A stretch of DNA of 64,000 nt, taken from Gnetum montanum (lineage: Eukaryota; Streptophyta; Gnetopsida; Gnetales; Gnetaceae). The position numbers and the translations under genes were made by a program. The first letter of the stretch is position 1, and the number at the start of each line of letters is the position of its first letter. A model generated the notes under the pieces. It worked only from the letters and a program-made list of their open reading frames with translations. It had not been told where the DNA came from and made no database searches. Shown piece by piece: positions 46,260 through 59,755 of this stretch. The DNA is taken from the NCBI GenBank assembly GCA_015680685.1, contig MNCI01022658.1, positions 382,039-446,038 on the forward strand, in the 5' to 3' direction.

Positions 46260-46850
46260 ACTTTTTGCATTTTGTCTTTCCCAAAAGTGATCTAGAGAAG
46301 CCACCAACCTTTAGGCATGGGTGCATGTCTTTCTAGTGGGACCCCCCAAAATAGTATTGATTTCCTTTATTAAGTGCCTTTATCACAACTCTTACTCCCA
46401 TTTTTCATTAGATCTACAAGGATCTTAGTATAACCAAGCTACACGATAGCACCTACAAATGTCACCAAAGAGAATTCATAGGTCTACTTGATGTCACACC
46501 CTTTCCATTCCCTCTTAGTTTTTCACTCTTTTCTCTGGGCATAATGAGTACAAACTTACTTTGAGTTTTAATGGAAACAAAAATGTCATCGTACCTAGAG
46601 TAGAACCTATTATTAATAGAATGGGTGGGTGGATTTTGTGGGCTCACTGTCCAAATAATTAGTCGTCTATGACTTGATAGCATAGAACAACACCTCAATC
46701 AATAGATCACATGAGTATTTTATTCAGAGATGAGATTACCCTCAAAAATATAAAATGACAAATTGAAAGATGAAAAATTTAAAAACAAAAAATTGAAAAA
46801 CAAAAATTATTAAACCAAAGAAAAGGAAAACAATTTACTAATTTTGCTTG

Positions 46851-49295
46851 TTAGAATGGGGGGTATCCCCCATGACTCAACTTTGGATCATGGCGAGAAT
46901 TAATAAATGGAAAGTTTGGATCCATGCATATTGGAACTATTAGGGTCCAGTCATATCCAAGCCACTAGGTGTCTTTTGGTATGGTGATAGGAATTTACCC
47001 AAATTGGGGTTCACACACTTGATTATAGTAGTCATAGTGGGGCAAATTATAAGATGTGGTCATGTGATAAGAGGCTAACCTACTATGGCACCTATGACCA
47101 TAAGACAGTATGCAAGGATTGATATTTCTTCCCACATTCTTCTATTCATTGGGTCACATGGTTGTTGGAGTATTGATTAGTGGCCTGGAGAAGGTAACAG
47201 GAGGCATTGAGTTTGAAGAGGAAGGTGCATCACAGTGTTGGGCTTGTGCTGAGTTGGAGAATGCAATGGTCTCAGAACCATGTTGTCTCTTTCTACAGCC
47301 ATGCCTAAAGGAAGGATGCTTCTAACATTGTGGAGAACTCCCACTACTATTGATAATAGTAGCAAAAGTAATGTTCATTGGTTGATGCTGTGGTGCAAAA
47401 CCTTCTGGTACAACTGGTGGCAATGTAGGAGGAGGTGAAGGATGAGAATATTGAGAGTAAGGAGGAGTGTAGGGAACATGAGGTGGTGATCTCGCAGGAG
47501 AGGACATGGGTTGATGATACTTGGGAGAGTGATAATGATGAGGTGAAGTAGAGGATGTTGATCCAATTGGAAAAACAAGCTATTAAAATTAATAAGCACT
47601 TGGTTTTAGGTGATACTAAGGGTGTGGCTAGTTTGGCAATGGCCTTCCCCACAACTAGGGGTTTTGCTACTACGGTTGAGCATAGTACTGAGGCCAATAA
47701 GAATTTACCCATGGATAGTACGATGAGTTGTGGAATTTCCCATAAAGTTGTGGGATAGGGATGTGCCCAACCATGTACTTCTATATGAAATTTAGATGTA
47801 ACATTCTTCCCCAATGCTCATGTAGATGTGACAAGATTGGGCATTAGCCTCTTGGATTATTGTACAGGAAAACATTGCATTGATACTTATGTTTTGGGGT
47901 TGAGCCCCTATCCTCATTTTCTTTAGCCCTTCTTTCCAATTGTCAAATGGTGTTTTTTCCTATTTCTAGGTTTGGTATCCTCTATTTTTTTTGGTCATCA
48001 AAGTTATCTTGTGTGGGTCTCCCTCTAATAATGTCTACATATTCTCTACATTTTTCATGTACCCACTCTATCATCTTGTTGACCTTTGCCTCAATTTCAT
48101 CTAGTGATTTTAGTATTGGCAAAGGTAGAAACAATTTCACCTCCTCGAGGTGAGTTAATTTCTCCTCTTTATGATTATGGACCTTTGTTACTTTAAGAGG
48201 TTAGTCCTATTGAGATTTTTCAACATTCTCCCATTTGACTATATCTCCTTCTTATTTATTTCATGCTTAATAAGCTCTTGGAATTAATGGGTTCGTAGTT
48301 CATATAGTTGACATAGGGCATACATCCCTAGGGTGTCCCTTGTTTCATTACGGAGCCCATCCATAATGTGATACATTAGCCTTTTTTCAAAGAACCCATG
48401 GCCTAGGAATTTGTTTAACAAAGAGTAATATCTTTCTAAGGTCATGTCCAAGGGTTCATGTTGCCCTTGTGTTCCACTCTTGGATTTGTCTCCTCAAGGC
48501 TAACACTCTTACATAGGTTTGATATCTTTCATTGAAGAGGTATATCATTATAGGCCAACATCGAATTGAATTCGATTTTAAAGACTTGTACCACACATTA
48601 GCTTGGCCAACAAGTGTCATAGGGAAGAGCTTAAGCCTTTTCCACCCATTCTCAATGTTGTTCCATACACAAGCATCATAGAAGGCTTGTAAATAATGTT
48701 GTGGATCTAAATCATAGCCTCTTGAGAACTTAGGAAAGTTGTTTAAATCAAGCTTGGGTAGACGAATTTTCTTGTGATGCTTGTTGGATATCTAAATGGC
48801 CTTTGTTATATGCATTAGGCTCTCAGTGACCAATAGGGGTTCATTGTCACTAAATAGGTTGTGAGTTCGTGAGTTGGGACAATGTTTTCTATGTTCATGT
48901 TGGCATTCCTGATTTTTCCTATGGGTTCAATTTTTATTTCTACATCAACCCCTTGAGGAATAGTCATCTATGTCACAACCTAACATTAAAAAAGTAGAGA
49001 AATAGAGGGAACTGAAAAACTCATCATGACTTTTGTAAGTCTCCCAATCATCCCCTGATGTACTCTTGTTACCCATTGAAAAGGTCCTAAGCCTTACAAG
49101 CCTCCTCATTCTAGGGGACGTCCCATATTCACTAGAGATGTCTAAGTTGGATGACAGAAGTCCTTGAGTATTGTTGGGGTGTCTATGAACATATGAAACT
49201 CCTGCATAAGATTGTGTACTCCAAACTCCTTTATTGGTTCTCCAATGAATTGCCTTGCTATATGTTGCATTATCATTGTCTTGTGAAAGAGACAT
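46851..49295 (-). pseudogene. gag: gag of element E (decayed)
   Basis: ATG at 49295 (MSLSQDNDNATYSKAIHWRTN, compare D's start) to the stop at 46851 after the GGYPPF tail. Capsid-like segments (ALERYY..., AYVPYVN...) around 48250-48700 are frameshifted. The Pro/His-rich extension lies at 46855-47600. It is longer than gag in D (2.44 kb against 1.98 kb), partly from inserted bases near 48900-49250. Confidence 0.7.
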
Positions 49296-49409
49296 TGTTA
49301 TGAATTATGTGTAACTTAATTAAATTTAATTTCTTTATTTAAATGATATATCATTAATACCTTGTTACAGTGATCTTCATGATATAACTAATCTAGATAA
49401 CTAGCACTA

Positions 49410-49427
49410 TCCCTGGCAATGACACCA
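49410..49427 (-). promoter_or_regulatory. Primer binding site of element E (tRNA-Asp type)
   Basis: Minus strand TGGTGTCATTGCCAGGGA, with four transitions from the tRNA-Asp 3' complement. Confidence 0.7.
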
Positions 49428-49428
49428 A

Positions 49429-50207
49429 TGATGAGTGGCGAGGTACCCCTATGCTCAACCATATGAATACAAGAATGTATGCATGATTCGGTCAAACTCT
49501 ATGGATGGACTAGTTGTATCACCTAGACAGTTATATGTTGATCACAATTTATTGTCTTCCCACCTCAACTAGTATTTGCTTTGTCACATATAGTTTAGTC
49601 TAGAGTGAGGTATATGATGGGATTTCTAACATTATGTTACTCCTAAAGACAATGAGAAATAACCTTGACTAAGCTAATAAGCAATATGAAGTAAAATCTA
49701 AGCTAGCGTAAGTGCAATGAGCATCAATCCTTAATCATTAGTGCATATCTTGGACTTCATGTACTACTTTTGGGATTACTAAGCATGCATTTACTTGAAG
49801 CACTACTTGACACACTACTAGGTTACCATGTAGTTACACTTAAATGTTCATGATTAAGACGTACTCATTCCACATTAACAATAGGAATAGTAAATGATGG
49901 TAAAAGAAATATTAACTAAGAAAATAACAATAAATAATTAATAATTAAAGAAAATTAAAAGCTAAGTGAATGCTGCAATGATGGAGTAATCTCGATCTTT
50001 ATTGTTGATCATGTGTGTATCCAAGTGCCTCACACTCGAACAAAGGTTCCATATAATTACAAGCATCACACTATGGACATGCACTTGGGAAAGGAATGGA
50101 ATTGAAAACTAACTAAAAATTGACAAAAAGACTCGACCTAAAGACTTACTGGAAAAATACCCCTCCTTGTGCACCCGAGTGCTATATTGATAGGCCAACA
50201 CAGGAAT
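49429..50207 (-). repeat. Element E 5' LTR, truncated
   Basis: TGATGAGTGGCGAGGTACCCC at 49429, collinear with 43855-44640. Similarity stops at about 50207, just after GGCCAACACAGGAAT. The TATA region is reached but the U3 palindromes and the far terminus are missing. Confidence 0.8.
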
Positions 50208-52587
50208 GAGTGTCTAAATGAGTTGGAATGCTTAATCTAGGCTCGATGTGGGTGTAGTGGGTTGCATTAGTTGCGTACCTTGCTATGCTATTGGCATGGT
50301 TCATGGTCCCACTATGGGCTGTGTGACCACATGGGATGCCTATTGAGTGTACTACTAGTGTGTGTGCTACTGTTGTGTGTGATATGCCTAGGGCACGGAG
50401 GCAAGGCCCCATAATGTGGTTGTGGCTTGGGCTGATGTAATGCGTGCCACCAAGATAGGTGGGATGTATGATGCCTAACTCATGTATGATTGGGATGTTA
50501 ACACTATGTGCATGTAGGGTTGGGTTGGCATCACGAATGCTAGCATAGAGTATTACATGGATTGTGCTAAGACCATGAAGGACATGGTGACATATGGTCC
50601 TACACCCTAATGAGTATGCACTTGATGGCTTGCCACAATAGGTGTCAACCTAGGTGGTTATAAGGGAAACATTACTGCCTCAAATAAGGAAAATGGATGA
50701 GATTGCAAGGGAGCCACATTAGAGGTAGGTGGTAGGAAAGAGACGTATAAGGGATTCTCATTCTCTTAGTAAGCCTAGAATTCCTCTTGCCCATCCTGCA
50801 AGGGCTCCTCATAGTTAGTTGCTATGTCATGCTTGTTTGACCCACTTAGTTGGATGAGTTGGTCAAGCATCCACTGAAAGGTCTTGGTGAGGAGGATGAG
50901 ATCATTAGGGGTAGGGAAGTACTCCCTCCCATTTTGATGTACGAGGTCATAACCTCACTTTGCATCTAGCTCTTGGTAGTCCAAGGGGATGCCCACCTGA
51001 AGTTTTATGCAAGGGAAGTTGTATTTATCTTTATCAAGCACCATGTTCTTAGGAGATTGGTTACATATCCTAAGGGATTACCTTCCCATGAAAATGGGGC
51101 CCCTAGCCCCAAGAATGTCAATTGTGAATTCCCACTAAATAGGCCTAATGATGACCACACTTAAGGCAAAGGTCGAAGGCTCTTCAGTGTTCATGCTATT
51201 GTGAAAAGATGTAGAAGGTGTGACACTAGAAAAGAAATGGCTAAGTATAACAATTGCTAAAAACTGCTAAGTATAGAAATGTTGAAATGATAACTAAGTC
51301 TAAGAGTGCTACTAGAAAAGTGTCCAACTCTAGTGATATGCTTGATATGCTAGAGCTTGCTAGACTCTCATGTTGAGGGCAAGCTACGCTCTTCATGGCA
51401 CATAGAGTCTAGAGTCCAATTGCAAGAAATACACTTTGGCTTCCATCCTACATAGTTCCAAGGGAACCAACAACTGGGACCAATCTACACCAGTCTTCTC
51501 ATAGACAACTATAGGGGTGTCATGTCTACACTAGTTCGAAGCTAGTAATAGAGGTGTAGAGAGCATGCATGACTACCACTCAATGTAGATGGAAATGACA
51601 AGCCCTCCTTCTAATGCTAGAAAGCTATAGTGATTGAAAATGTTGGTAGCTAGAACACTGAAGGGTCTATGGATGCATAGCCTCAACCCTACCTCTACGT
51701 AAGGGCCTTTGCTAGAAAATAGAGGTGGAGTGCCCTAGATAGTCTTGTTGATTGAACAAGGAATTTGCTGGCTGCAACTAGGATATCAGCTACAATTTAG
51801 GGGTGGCGTGGTTAGCTGAAATGCAAGTGATGACATTGTGAGATAATGCTAAGCATTCTAATGGCATTTTTGGAAGTATCATGACTGGCTAAGCCTGAGT
51901 GTAGTGGGGTTTCCCAGTGCAAGAATGGCAGTGCAAATGTGCGAAAACATGTAAAGTAGTGAAAAATGCAAATGTGGTACTAAATGTCAAAGAAAATGCT
52001 TAAAATGCAACATAGTTTGAGAGAAAAAACAAATGGTACCACCCTAGATGGGGAGAATAGCAATTACAAATGAGTGTTGAGGAGGTACACGGTGTATAGA
52101 CAAGTGTAGTAGTAGTGTAGCCACAGTCTCTAGGATGTCTCGGGGTGAAGATCGATGTCCACTATGAAGTTTGTGCTTGCTAGGTTGGCTATTGTGATGT
52201 CTTGTGGGCTACAGTGTGTTACGATGCTAAATGGGATGCGAAGGTGTTGTCAAGAAGTCGATACGCTCCAACATGCAGGGTGCTCAAGGTGCCTTGAGTG
52301 CCAAGTGGTACTCTGAAAGTGCCAACTACTACTTGAATTTGCCAACCAAATGCTTTAAATGCACTTCACTAAAATGACTTACCATCCCTAGAGTGTGGAA
52401 TGTGGGGGTATTTATAGGCTTAGGGTTAGTGTGAAGTGTGGATCGAGTGTCATGTGGCAAAGGGGTAGGTGGGGCTACACTGACCTCTAGTATGCTTCCA
52501 TTGGAGCAACTAGTGCTATGCTCTGGTTTGCTCCAATGGATCCCAAGATACTACCAATCTATGACTATGTTGCCAAGACTACATGTG
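50208..52587. other. Unrecognised sequence, possibly another element
   Basis: G/T-rich on the + strand (the opposite asymmetry to 40.6-43.8 kb). On the minus strand about 51000-50760 gives an open-looking stretch (LQVGIPLDYQELDAK, DLVHQNGREYFPTPNDLILLTKTFQWMLDQLIQLSG) that could be a gag-like remnant; I do not recognise it. It begins where the E LTR breaks and is itself the target of F. Confidence 0.35.
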
Positions 52588-53461
52588 TGATGAGCGGTGA
52601 GGTACCCCTACGCCCAACCATATGAATATGATTTTTCATACATGATCTGGTCAAACTCCACAAATTAAGTGCTTATGCACTTACACGAAACAAGGATGAG
52701 TTATATGATCATTGTCTTCCCAAGCTTACTTGTAAGGCACAATTGTATGGTTAAGTAAACTCAAGGTATATGATTTTATGTTTTTATGTTTTCTGTTCTT
52801 GGTGCTCAAAAGAGAGAAATGAAGTAATTTAATAACTAATTTAATTTAGCTAATTAACTATTCTCTAACTAGTCCTAACACCAAAATTTGTTCCAACTTT
52901 CCAAACACATCCTGAAGTAGTGGAACACTACTAGGATTACCAAATGCTAGTTATTATTGAGTTACCAAGTGTTCCACATATGCTCGAAGTGGTTGCGCCG
53001 AGTGAACTTACTTGTTGAAAATTAATAATTCTATAAAAACAACATTAATTAACTAATGAAAGTGTTAAATAAATATAAATAACATTAAATGTAATAAATA
53101 AGCTATTCTGAATATTCCAAGGTTGATCACAAAGTTCATTATTATTTTCGAACACAAGGTGTTCTCGGGTACACAATGCTTGAATAAAGATCCATTCACT
53201 TTATGACTCCTGCTATGGGTACTCAAAAATAATTCTAAGTCTAGAAAGGAAAAACTACAAGAATTAAGCTAAGGAACTAAAAACTAATGCCAAAACCAAT
53301 TGTCCTTGTCTCTTATTTATAGGCAATGAGGTTCGGCACCCCCGATATTGTCTATCCAATACAAGAATTAAACTAAGGTTCTGACATTGCATGTTTGATA
53401 TCGCTTCGGTACCCCCGATATCACGTATCCAATATCAAGGGTCTAATATCAGGACTCATCA
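52588..53461 (-). repeat. Element F 3' LTR
   Basis: TGATGAGCGGTGAGGTACCCC...GGACTCATCA on the + strand. GATATC-type motifs lie around 53340-53445 beside a TATTTATAGG box (about 53313) read from the minus strand. Confidence 0.85.
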
Positions 53462-53475
53462 TATCCCCATGACTG
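53462..53475 (-). promoter_or_regulatory. Polypurine tract of element F
   Basis: Minus strand CAGTCATGGGGATA, adjoining the LTR. Confidence 0.7.
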
Positions 53476-55394
53476 AATAAAAACTTGTCCTCAAGTTCGT
53501 TACAAAATATTGGGAAGGTATGGGATTATTGACTAAACGACAACTAACGGTGACATGGGATGATAAACTCAAAGTGCCCAATGAACGGATCGACAAACAT
53601 ATTATAGCATTGGTTTTCATAACCATTGTGATGAATAATGTACATAGGTGACATCTAGATCCTCATTTGACAGCTTGAAGAGAAAGAGAAAAAAGAAAAT
53701 GAGGCGTGTTGCTACAAATGTCAAAAATCTGCACACCATTGTTCATCCATGGCCACATGACCAAGCTTGTTCCTTGTGTACATGCTCTTGCTCCAGTGCA
53801 TCCTGAGTGCTCCCTCCTATCCTAATCCATTGTTCATGTGATTTCCATCTGTACACACAACACAGTCATGAATTAACAAGGATAGATAAGATATAATGTA
53901 TTTGATACCTTACCTTAATATAAAGCACATTGGCTAGGTTGTGGGTATGGTAGATATTGGGTTAGAGGTTTGTAAGTGATAACTACCCAAGGTGTAAGGG
54001 TGAGATAAGTAATGGAATGGAAAAATTTGTGATAGGGCCCCCACGACTAAGAGTAATCCTCCAGTAGCAATAGGATGGAGAATGAAAGGAACAAGGAAGA
54101 TAAGAGGAATAACAACATTGAAGAAAATAAAAATGCATAAAGGGGAAGAGAGAAAACAAAAATAGATATAATAGATGGGGTGAAACGAAAAATAGTTGAT
54201 TATAAAAGATGTTTTTAAAGAAAAGAACTTAACAATTGCACCAAAAAGGAATGCCAGTAGGTCCTCCCCAAAGCAGGCTCATGCCCTTTATGCCTTGACA
54301 AACCCACAAGCCAAAGAGTTCGTAGGCTTTAGGAATAACTTATGGAAACAATCATTAAGAATTTACCCACAAGAATTTACCAAAGAATAAAAATGTATCA
54401 ACCAAGATATAGACTAATCATAAAATTTGCAATGATGTGGAATACAGAAAGCAATATGTAAAGAGAAGAGAAAATGGAATGGAATCCAAAAATCAAGGTT
54501 GTGTAAAGTCCCTTGTGGATTACGTGGTTAAGGTAACTGAATAAAATTTAGCCAAGTCTGGATTAAACTAATCACATCTAGTAACTTCACATCAACACAT
54601 TTGACCAATCCATACTCCTGAAGCAATGAGAATGGTTCCATAGAGCAACCACCATTCCAAAAAGAGAAGAATAGAGGAGCAGGAAGTGAGGAAAGGCCTT
54701 AGTTAGAGGGAACCTTCAAGCATGGGTAACATGTCTTTCCAGTTCCATAACTAGTGCTTGTAGTCCATGTTCCTTTATTGTGTCTAAGGGATGTGCTTTG
54801 AATTCCCACCAATTGTTTTTAGTGGAAACCACACCATGCAAAGACTTATTTGATTTGTGCAACTTCCTAACATTAGTCGATAGCAGGATGGTGGAAACTT
54901 ATGAAAAACATCCAAGTACCCAAGATAATGGCTAGCACAAATGCATCGAATTCCCTTGAGGTCACACCCTTTTCAATCCATTTGAATCTTTCCTTGGTTT
55001 GAAGAATACCAAGCCACCAATTCATTAATATGTTTGCTTAGAAAAAAGGATAGTACATTTCCAAAACAAATGGAGACCATAGAGTTAAATGGATGAATGG
55101 ATGATGTGGACTCATTACCTGTTTTATCAAAAGAAACCATATCTTAGCATTAACATTAAAAGTCAAAGGCAAAAACCAAACATTAGCAATTGATACCATT
55201 ATAGTACAACCCACCATCATGAGCACTTATTATGTGACGAGTGAGCATAAATGGAACAAAATGGAACAAAGAAAGAAATAGTAAAAAGGTTAATGATGGT
55301 GTAAAATAAAATTAAGTAAATATGAAAAATGTATAAAACAAAAATTTGTAAGACAAAAAAGATAAAAGAAACTAAGGGCTTAGAATAATTAGCA
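53476..55394 (-). other. Post-pol non-coding region of element F
   Basis: Contains an acceptor-like signal (53849-53880: minus strand CCTTGTTAATTC, then TGTGTGTACAG, then ATGGAAATCACATGA, which stops after four codons), a box (54038-54048) and the conserved non-coding box (54257-54277). No env-like or accessory protein can be read. Confidence 0.5.
54257..54277 (-). promoter_or_regulatory. Conserved non-coding box (F)
   Basis: GTAGGTCCTCCCCAAAGCAG plus one base; a single change from A. Confidence 0.6.
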
Positions 55395-56880
55395 TGGGTG
55401 GTCATCTTCCCCACAACTAATTTGGAAGGAGGAGATCTGAAATAATGAGTAAGGTTGTCCATCTATAGAGGTAGTGTTAGTACTAGCCATTTTAAGCTCA
55501 TGAAAATGTTTGGTTTGCTGGATATTGACCAATAATTTCTTATTCAGGCTTTCAGGTTTATATATCATCATGGCTCCTAAAGGAAACGTTTCATGAATGA
55601 TATAAGGTCCTTCCCACAACATTTAAAATTTAGTTTGTTGTGGCACATGTTTGGGATTCCAATAAAGGACCTTATCTCCTAGTTGGTATTTGACTTTTCT
55701 AATTTTCAAGTCATTATGTTGTTTGTTGAAGGCCTTGTGCAGTTTTTTGGATGATAGGGTAGCTAGTCGATTTTCATCTAGCAAGTTAAGATTCATCAGC
55801 CTTTCTTTTTGTGCTAGACTAAGGTCAAGGTTAAGGTCACATGCTATTGATAGTGTACGAAGCTTAGCCTAGATAGTAAGTGTTGAAAGTTTACCATACA
55901 CTAACTTATAGGAAGTTTCCATGTGGAGCGGTAGGCCCAAAGAGCATCGTTCAATTTGGTGCTGCAATCTCACCTATATTTGATAATAGTTTGTGTCAAG
56001 ATTTTTGTAATTTCCCTATTGGTGACTTCGGCTTGACCATTCGCTTGAGGATGATATGGTGTAGTTAGTTTATGCTCAACTCCTAAGCATTGCATCAACT
56101 TTCAAAAATTCACATATGTAAAGTGTGTATCATTATTAGAAATAAGTTCATGAGGCATGCCAAACCTGTTTACAATTTGTTATTGAACAAATTGTGTAGT
56201 GGTAGGTGATGTATAGTCAGTAATAGCAGCTGCTTCTGCTCACTTTGTAAAATAGTCAACAACAACAATAATGTATGCTTTTTCATTGGACATCGATGTA
56301 ATAGGCCCCATAAAATCAATTCCCCATATGTCGAAGGGTTCTAAGGGTTGAATCCATTATTGTGGACCCTCCATTCTAGCATTCATTCCCCTAGCATGTT
56401 GGCAGTGCTCACAAGATTGGACAAAATGATGGGTTTCCCAAAACAATGTAGGCCAATAATATCCTGCAAGCAAGATTTTAATGGTTGTTCATCTCCCAGC
56501 GTAATGGCCCCCACAAGGGGCCTCATGAGCATCTTGGAGAACTCACAATTGATCTGCATCGAGAACACACCATCAGAACAAGCCATTGGGACATACCTTG
56601 TAAAGGTGCCCATTGATTTCCATGAAGTGTTTGACTTGGTGGAGAAACTATTGTTTCTTTTTAATGTCCATCCCTTGTGGTGTTTCTTGTGTGAGAAGAT
56701 AAGTAAGAATGTTGCTATACCAATTTGTATCTATGGGTGATTGATTATTTATTACACCTACAAAGAGGATTTCATTGGGGAAGCGATCTAAAATTGGGTA
56801 TTCATCCTCTTTGTTGTCCCATCGCAACCAAGATAAATGATCAGCAACAACATTCTCAGTGCCTTCATTATCTATTATCA
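55395..56880 (-). pseudogene. pol (IN): Integrase of element F (decayed)
   Basis: In the element's direction: the core with LGVEHKLTTPYHPQANGQAEVTNREI, in which the catalytic Glu is retained, and ELISNNDTHF where the second catalytic Asp (S-D-N-G) reads Asn. Then WAYRSTWKLPI, KVKYQLGDKVLYWNPKHVP, WEGPYIIHETFPLGAM and a tail SSFQISCGEDDHPC overlapping an AGTCATGGGGG-like box (55408-55418). The zinc domain (56400-56600) is frameshifted. Inactive. Confidence 0.8.
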
Positions 56881-58260
56881 TGATATTGAACTCTTACAAG
56901 ATCACAAGCCATCGTATGATGCAAGGGCTCACCATTGATTTATTCATAAGGAACTGAGTCGTACTATGATCGGTGTGTACAAATACCTTATAGCCTAATA
57001 CATAGTGCCTAAATTTCTCTAGTGCAAACACCACAGCCATTAATTCTTTTTCTATTATGGTTTAGTTGAGCTGTGCACCATCAATACTTTGACTTGCATA
57101 GTGAATGTAATAGGGATGTTTTTGGTCATCTAACTATGTAAGTATGGCTCCTAAAGTAAAGTTGGATGTGTTAGTCATTATATAGAATGATCTGAACCAA
57201 TCAAAAGCTTGTAGAATGGGTGTTTCTATGAGCTTCTGTTTTAAGGTTTGGAAAGTTAGCTCACATTCCTTGGTCCACTCAAAGGATACATCATTTTTCA
57301 TTAATTCTACCACTAGTTTTGCAATCTTTGAAAAGTTCTTGATGAAGCATCTATAATAGCTAGTATGTCCAAGGAATGATTGGATATCTTTTATAGTTTC
57401 AGGTTAACAAGTGATTCCTTGGATGACTTTAATCTTTTTAGGATCTACCTCTATCCCTGTTTGTGAAATCATATGCCCTAATACAATGCCCTCTTCAACC
57501 ATTAAATGGCCTTTTTGCCAACTGAGCCTTAAGTTGGTTTTGACACATTGTTTTAATACTTACTCTAATTAGTCCAATGCTTATTCAAAGTCTACTCTAT
57601 AGGTGGAGAAATCATTCATAAATACCTCCATCCCATTCCCTATTTGCTACTAAAATATACTTAGAACCAAACATTGAAATGTTGCTGGGGCATTGCACAA
57701 GCCAAACGGCATCTGCCTATATGCAAATGTTTCCCAAGGACTTGTGAATATAGTCTTGGCTTGGTCTTCTAGTGCTATTTGAATTTGATTGTACCCACTA
57801 TAACCATCTAGAAAACTATAATAACAATGCCCTGCAATGGTATCTAATACTTGGTCAATGAATGGCAATGGAAAATGGTCTTTAAATGTTTCCATGTTTA
57901 ATAGCCTAAAGTCTATACACACCCTTCATTTACCTTCCTTTTTAGGCACAATGACTAATGGACTAACCCATTCACTATCAACAATGGGGTAGATGAACCC
58001 AGCCTTCAAAATTTGCTTGATTTCTTCTTTAACTACTTGCTTAAGCTTTTCTATGTTGGCAAATCTTACGATCTATTTTAGTTAACTTAGGATATGACCA
58101 AGTAAAGGATTCCAACCATTTGTTTATCATCTTTAGCAATCTCTCTTTTTGTTGAGGAGTGAGCTTAGCATTAGTGATTACTGTTTTGCCATTCTTGAGA
58201 AATGTATATTCCATACTGGTTAGCAATGATTTTAATTCAAGGGGCTATTGCTTAAACTCA
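56881..58260 (-). pseudogene. pol (RT-RH): Reverse transcriptase and RNase H of element F (decayed)
   Basis: The open stretch 57922-57650 carries CIDFRLLNMETFKDHFPLPFIDQVLD, YYSFLDGYSGYNQIQI, FTSPWETFAYRQMPFGLCNAP, the RT palm motifs. The FMDDFS equivalent follows at about 57620. RNase H motifs (TNTSNFTLGAIL, KELMAVVFALEKFRHYVLGYK, HTDHSTTQFLMNKS) are at about 57190-56930. The first RNase H Asp is Asn. Upstream, MEYTFLKNGKTVITNAKL matches the linker before RT in B. Confidence 0.85.
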
Positions 58261-58539
58261 TTAGGGATTTCCAACTTCCCCCACTTGATATTTTCAGTGT
58301 CAGTACTGGGAAGTTGGCGGTGTACTTGCTCTAATGCATGTATGCTATCAATACAGGTGCAAGTCAAGCTCTCAGTTGGTTCCATGCATAAGGTTGAATT
58401 GCTTTCTTGGTTAACTATCAACCATTGGGTGCCTTCCTATCTTATGGTTGCTGCATACAAGCATCTTTATATGTTAGTCACTTGTGCATACTGGTTGCAT
58501 GCAAGCAATGTTAAGCATTGTACAAACTAGGCCTTCTAC

Positions 58540-59755
58540 ACGTAGTTTCACCCTGTGTCATTGTATGTGATGCATGAAACTTTCTTCTTCTCAATCATTC
58601 CAAACATATTTTCCTTTGATATCTCTAGGGAAAGATCATGTATGCCTAGGTGCACATAAATTGTACTTAGCCATGCTCTTCCCATTATGATTGGGAAGTC
58701 CTCCTTGCAGTTGTTAACTTTAATCACTAGGAAAGTGGTTGGATACGACCATCCACAAATAGTGGTAACAATGTCCTCCACTAGTCGACCAACTCTAAAC
58801 AGATGTTACTCCTTTTTAGCGGAGCCAGGTTTTAGACTTTATACATTTCTTTAGAGATTAAGTTAACACCAAAACCTAAATCCAAAAGAGCTTTGCAAGG
58901 CTCATTTCCAATGATTTGTAAATAGATGAGAGAACTTCCAAGATCAAAGAATTTCCTAGGAAGATGGCCAACTTTAATTCGATCGGTGATAGCATGAGTC
59001 AACATGACTATGTGTGTTGGGTGTGATTTTTGGTTTGAAGGAAGCTCCAAAGGTTTGAATGATGGTGAGGCATTTGGACACTTGGCCTCTTGTGGATGTA
59101 AGGACTTGGTTGGACTATTGGTTCTAAAGAAAGGTCTTTTCTTTATGCAATTATCTGAACCAATAGTAGGTTGAGGATTAATAGCCCTTGTCATGTTATG
59201 TTGCTGCGGTTGGGTAGGAAGCTCACCTTGCATAGTTGGAGTAGGTGGTAATGGAGCTGAGGGTGGAAGGGATGAAAATAGATGAGAAGGATAGTACGTA
59301 TGTGGAACATCACCATGAAGAGAAGAAGCTCTATAGTATTGGGGGGCCTAGTAGTAAGGTTGAAGAGTAATGTGGCTAGTAGAGTCATGTGGAGAGATCG
59401 GTTGCTGAACGTAATACCCGTATGGGTTAGGTTGATGGTAAGGGTACTGTTGTTATGGTGGTGGAATTTCCCATGATTGTGGGTGTTGCCACCATTGATA
59501 CTATGCATTTGGTTGTGTTGGAGCTCCACTTAGATAATATTTCAAAGGTTGGTGGAACTGCCTTGGGTTACCTTGTGGACAAGGTAACCTTCTGGGTGTT
59601 TGCTATTTGTTTAATCATGGGTTTAACGCATACACCTCAGACTCTTGTAGATGTGACACTACTAGGCAACATACTTTAGAATGGTCATATTGGCATATCT
59701 CACATCCACCATCATTGTCTGAATCTGAATCTACAACCTCTTCAGTGATGGCAAC
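58540..59755 (-). pseudogene. gag-PR: gag C-terminal part and protease of element F (decayed, truncated by G)
   Basis: Protease: LIYLQIIGNEPCKALLDLGFGVNLIS (58832-59233), where D-S-G-S is D-L-G-F, then EDIVTTICGWSYPTTFLVIKVNN, FPIIMGRAWLSTI (58548-58781). Upstream a Pro/Gln-rich linker (box at 59468-59478) and the zinc knuckle region near 59670-59740, where similarity ends at 59755 as G begins. The GRAWLSTI segment retained here is frameshifted in B. Confidence 0.8.

Larger units (their letters stand above)
45375..46850 (-). other. Non-coding block of element E
   Basis: Collinear with 4138-6026 of A. It contains the conserved box (45663-45683) and the expanded T tract (46202-46256). The palindrome-plus-TATA cluster seen in A and D was not found here. 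Confidence 0.5.
43855..50207 (-). mobile_element. Element E: gag plus accessory-ORF element with internal deletion and broken 5' LTR
   Basis: 3' LTR 43855-44728, PPT, a short accessory ORF remnant (44895-45341), acceptor signal, non-coding block, gag 46851-49295, PBS 49410-49427 and partial 5' LTR from 49429. The 5' LTR matches the 3' LTR until about 50207 and then changes abruptly, before the U3 palindromes. A further insertion there, or a chimeric break, is likely. The left flank pentamer is CCAGG (43850-43854); its partner is not in view. Confidence 0.8.
52588..59755 (-). mobile_element. Element F: gag-pol Athila-like retrotransposon, gag cut by G
   Basis: 3' LTR 52588-53461, PPT, post-pol region, integrase, RNase H/RT, protease and part of gag, ending at 59755 where G begins. 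The rest of gag, PBS and 5' LTR must lie beyond the window, past G. The domain order is the same as in B, and F retains RT motifs that are frameshifted in B. The left flank pentamer is ATGTG (52583-52587). Confidence 0.85.

Noticed and set aside
46091-46336. Poly-Phe ORF
   Set aside because: Translation of the T55 homopolymer.
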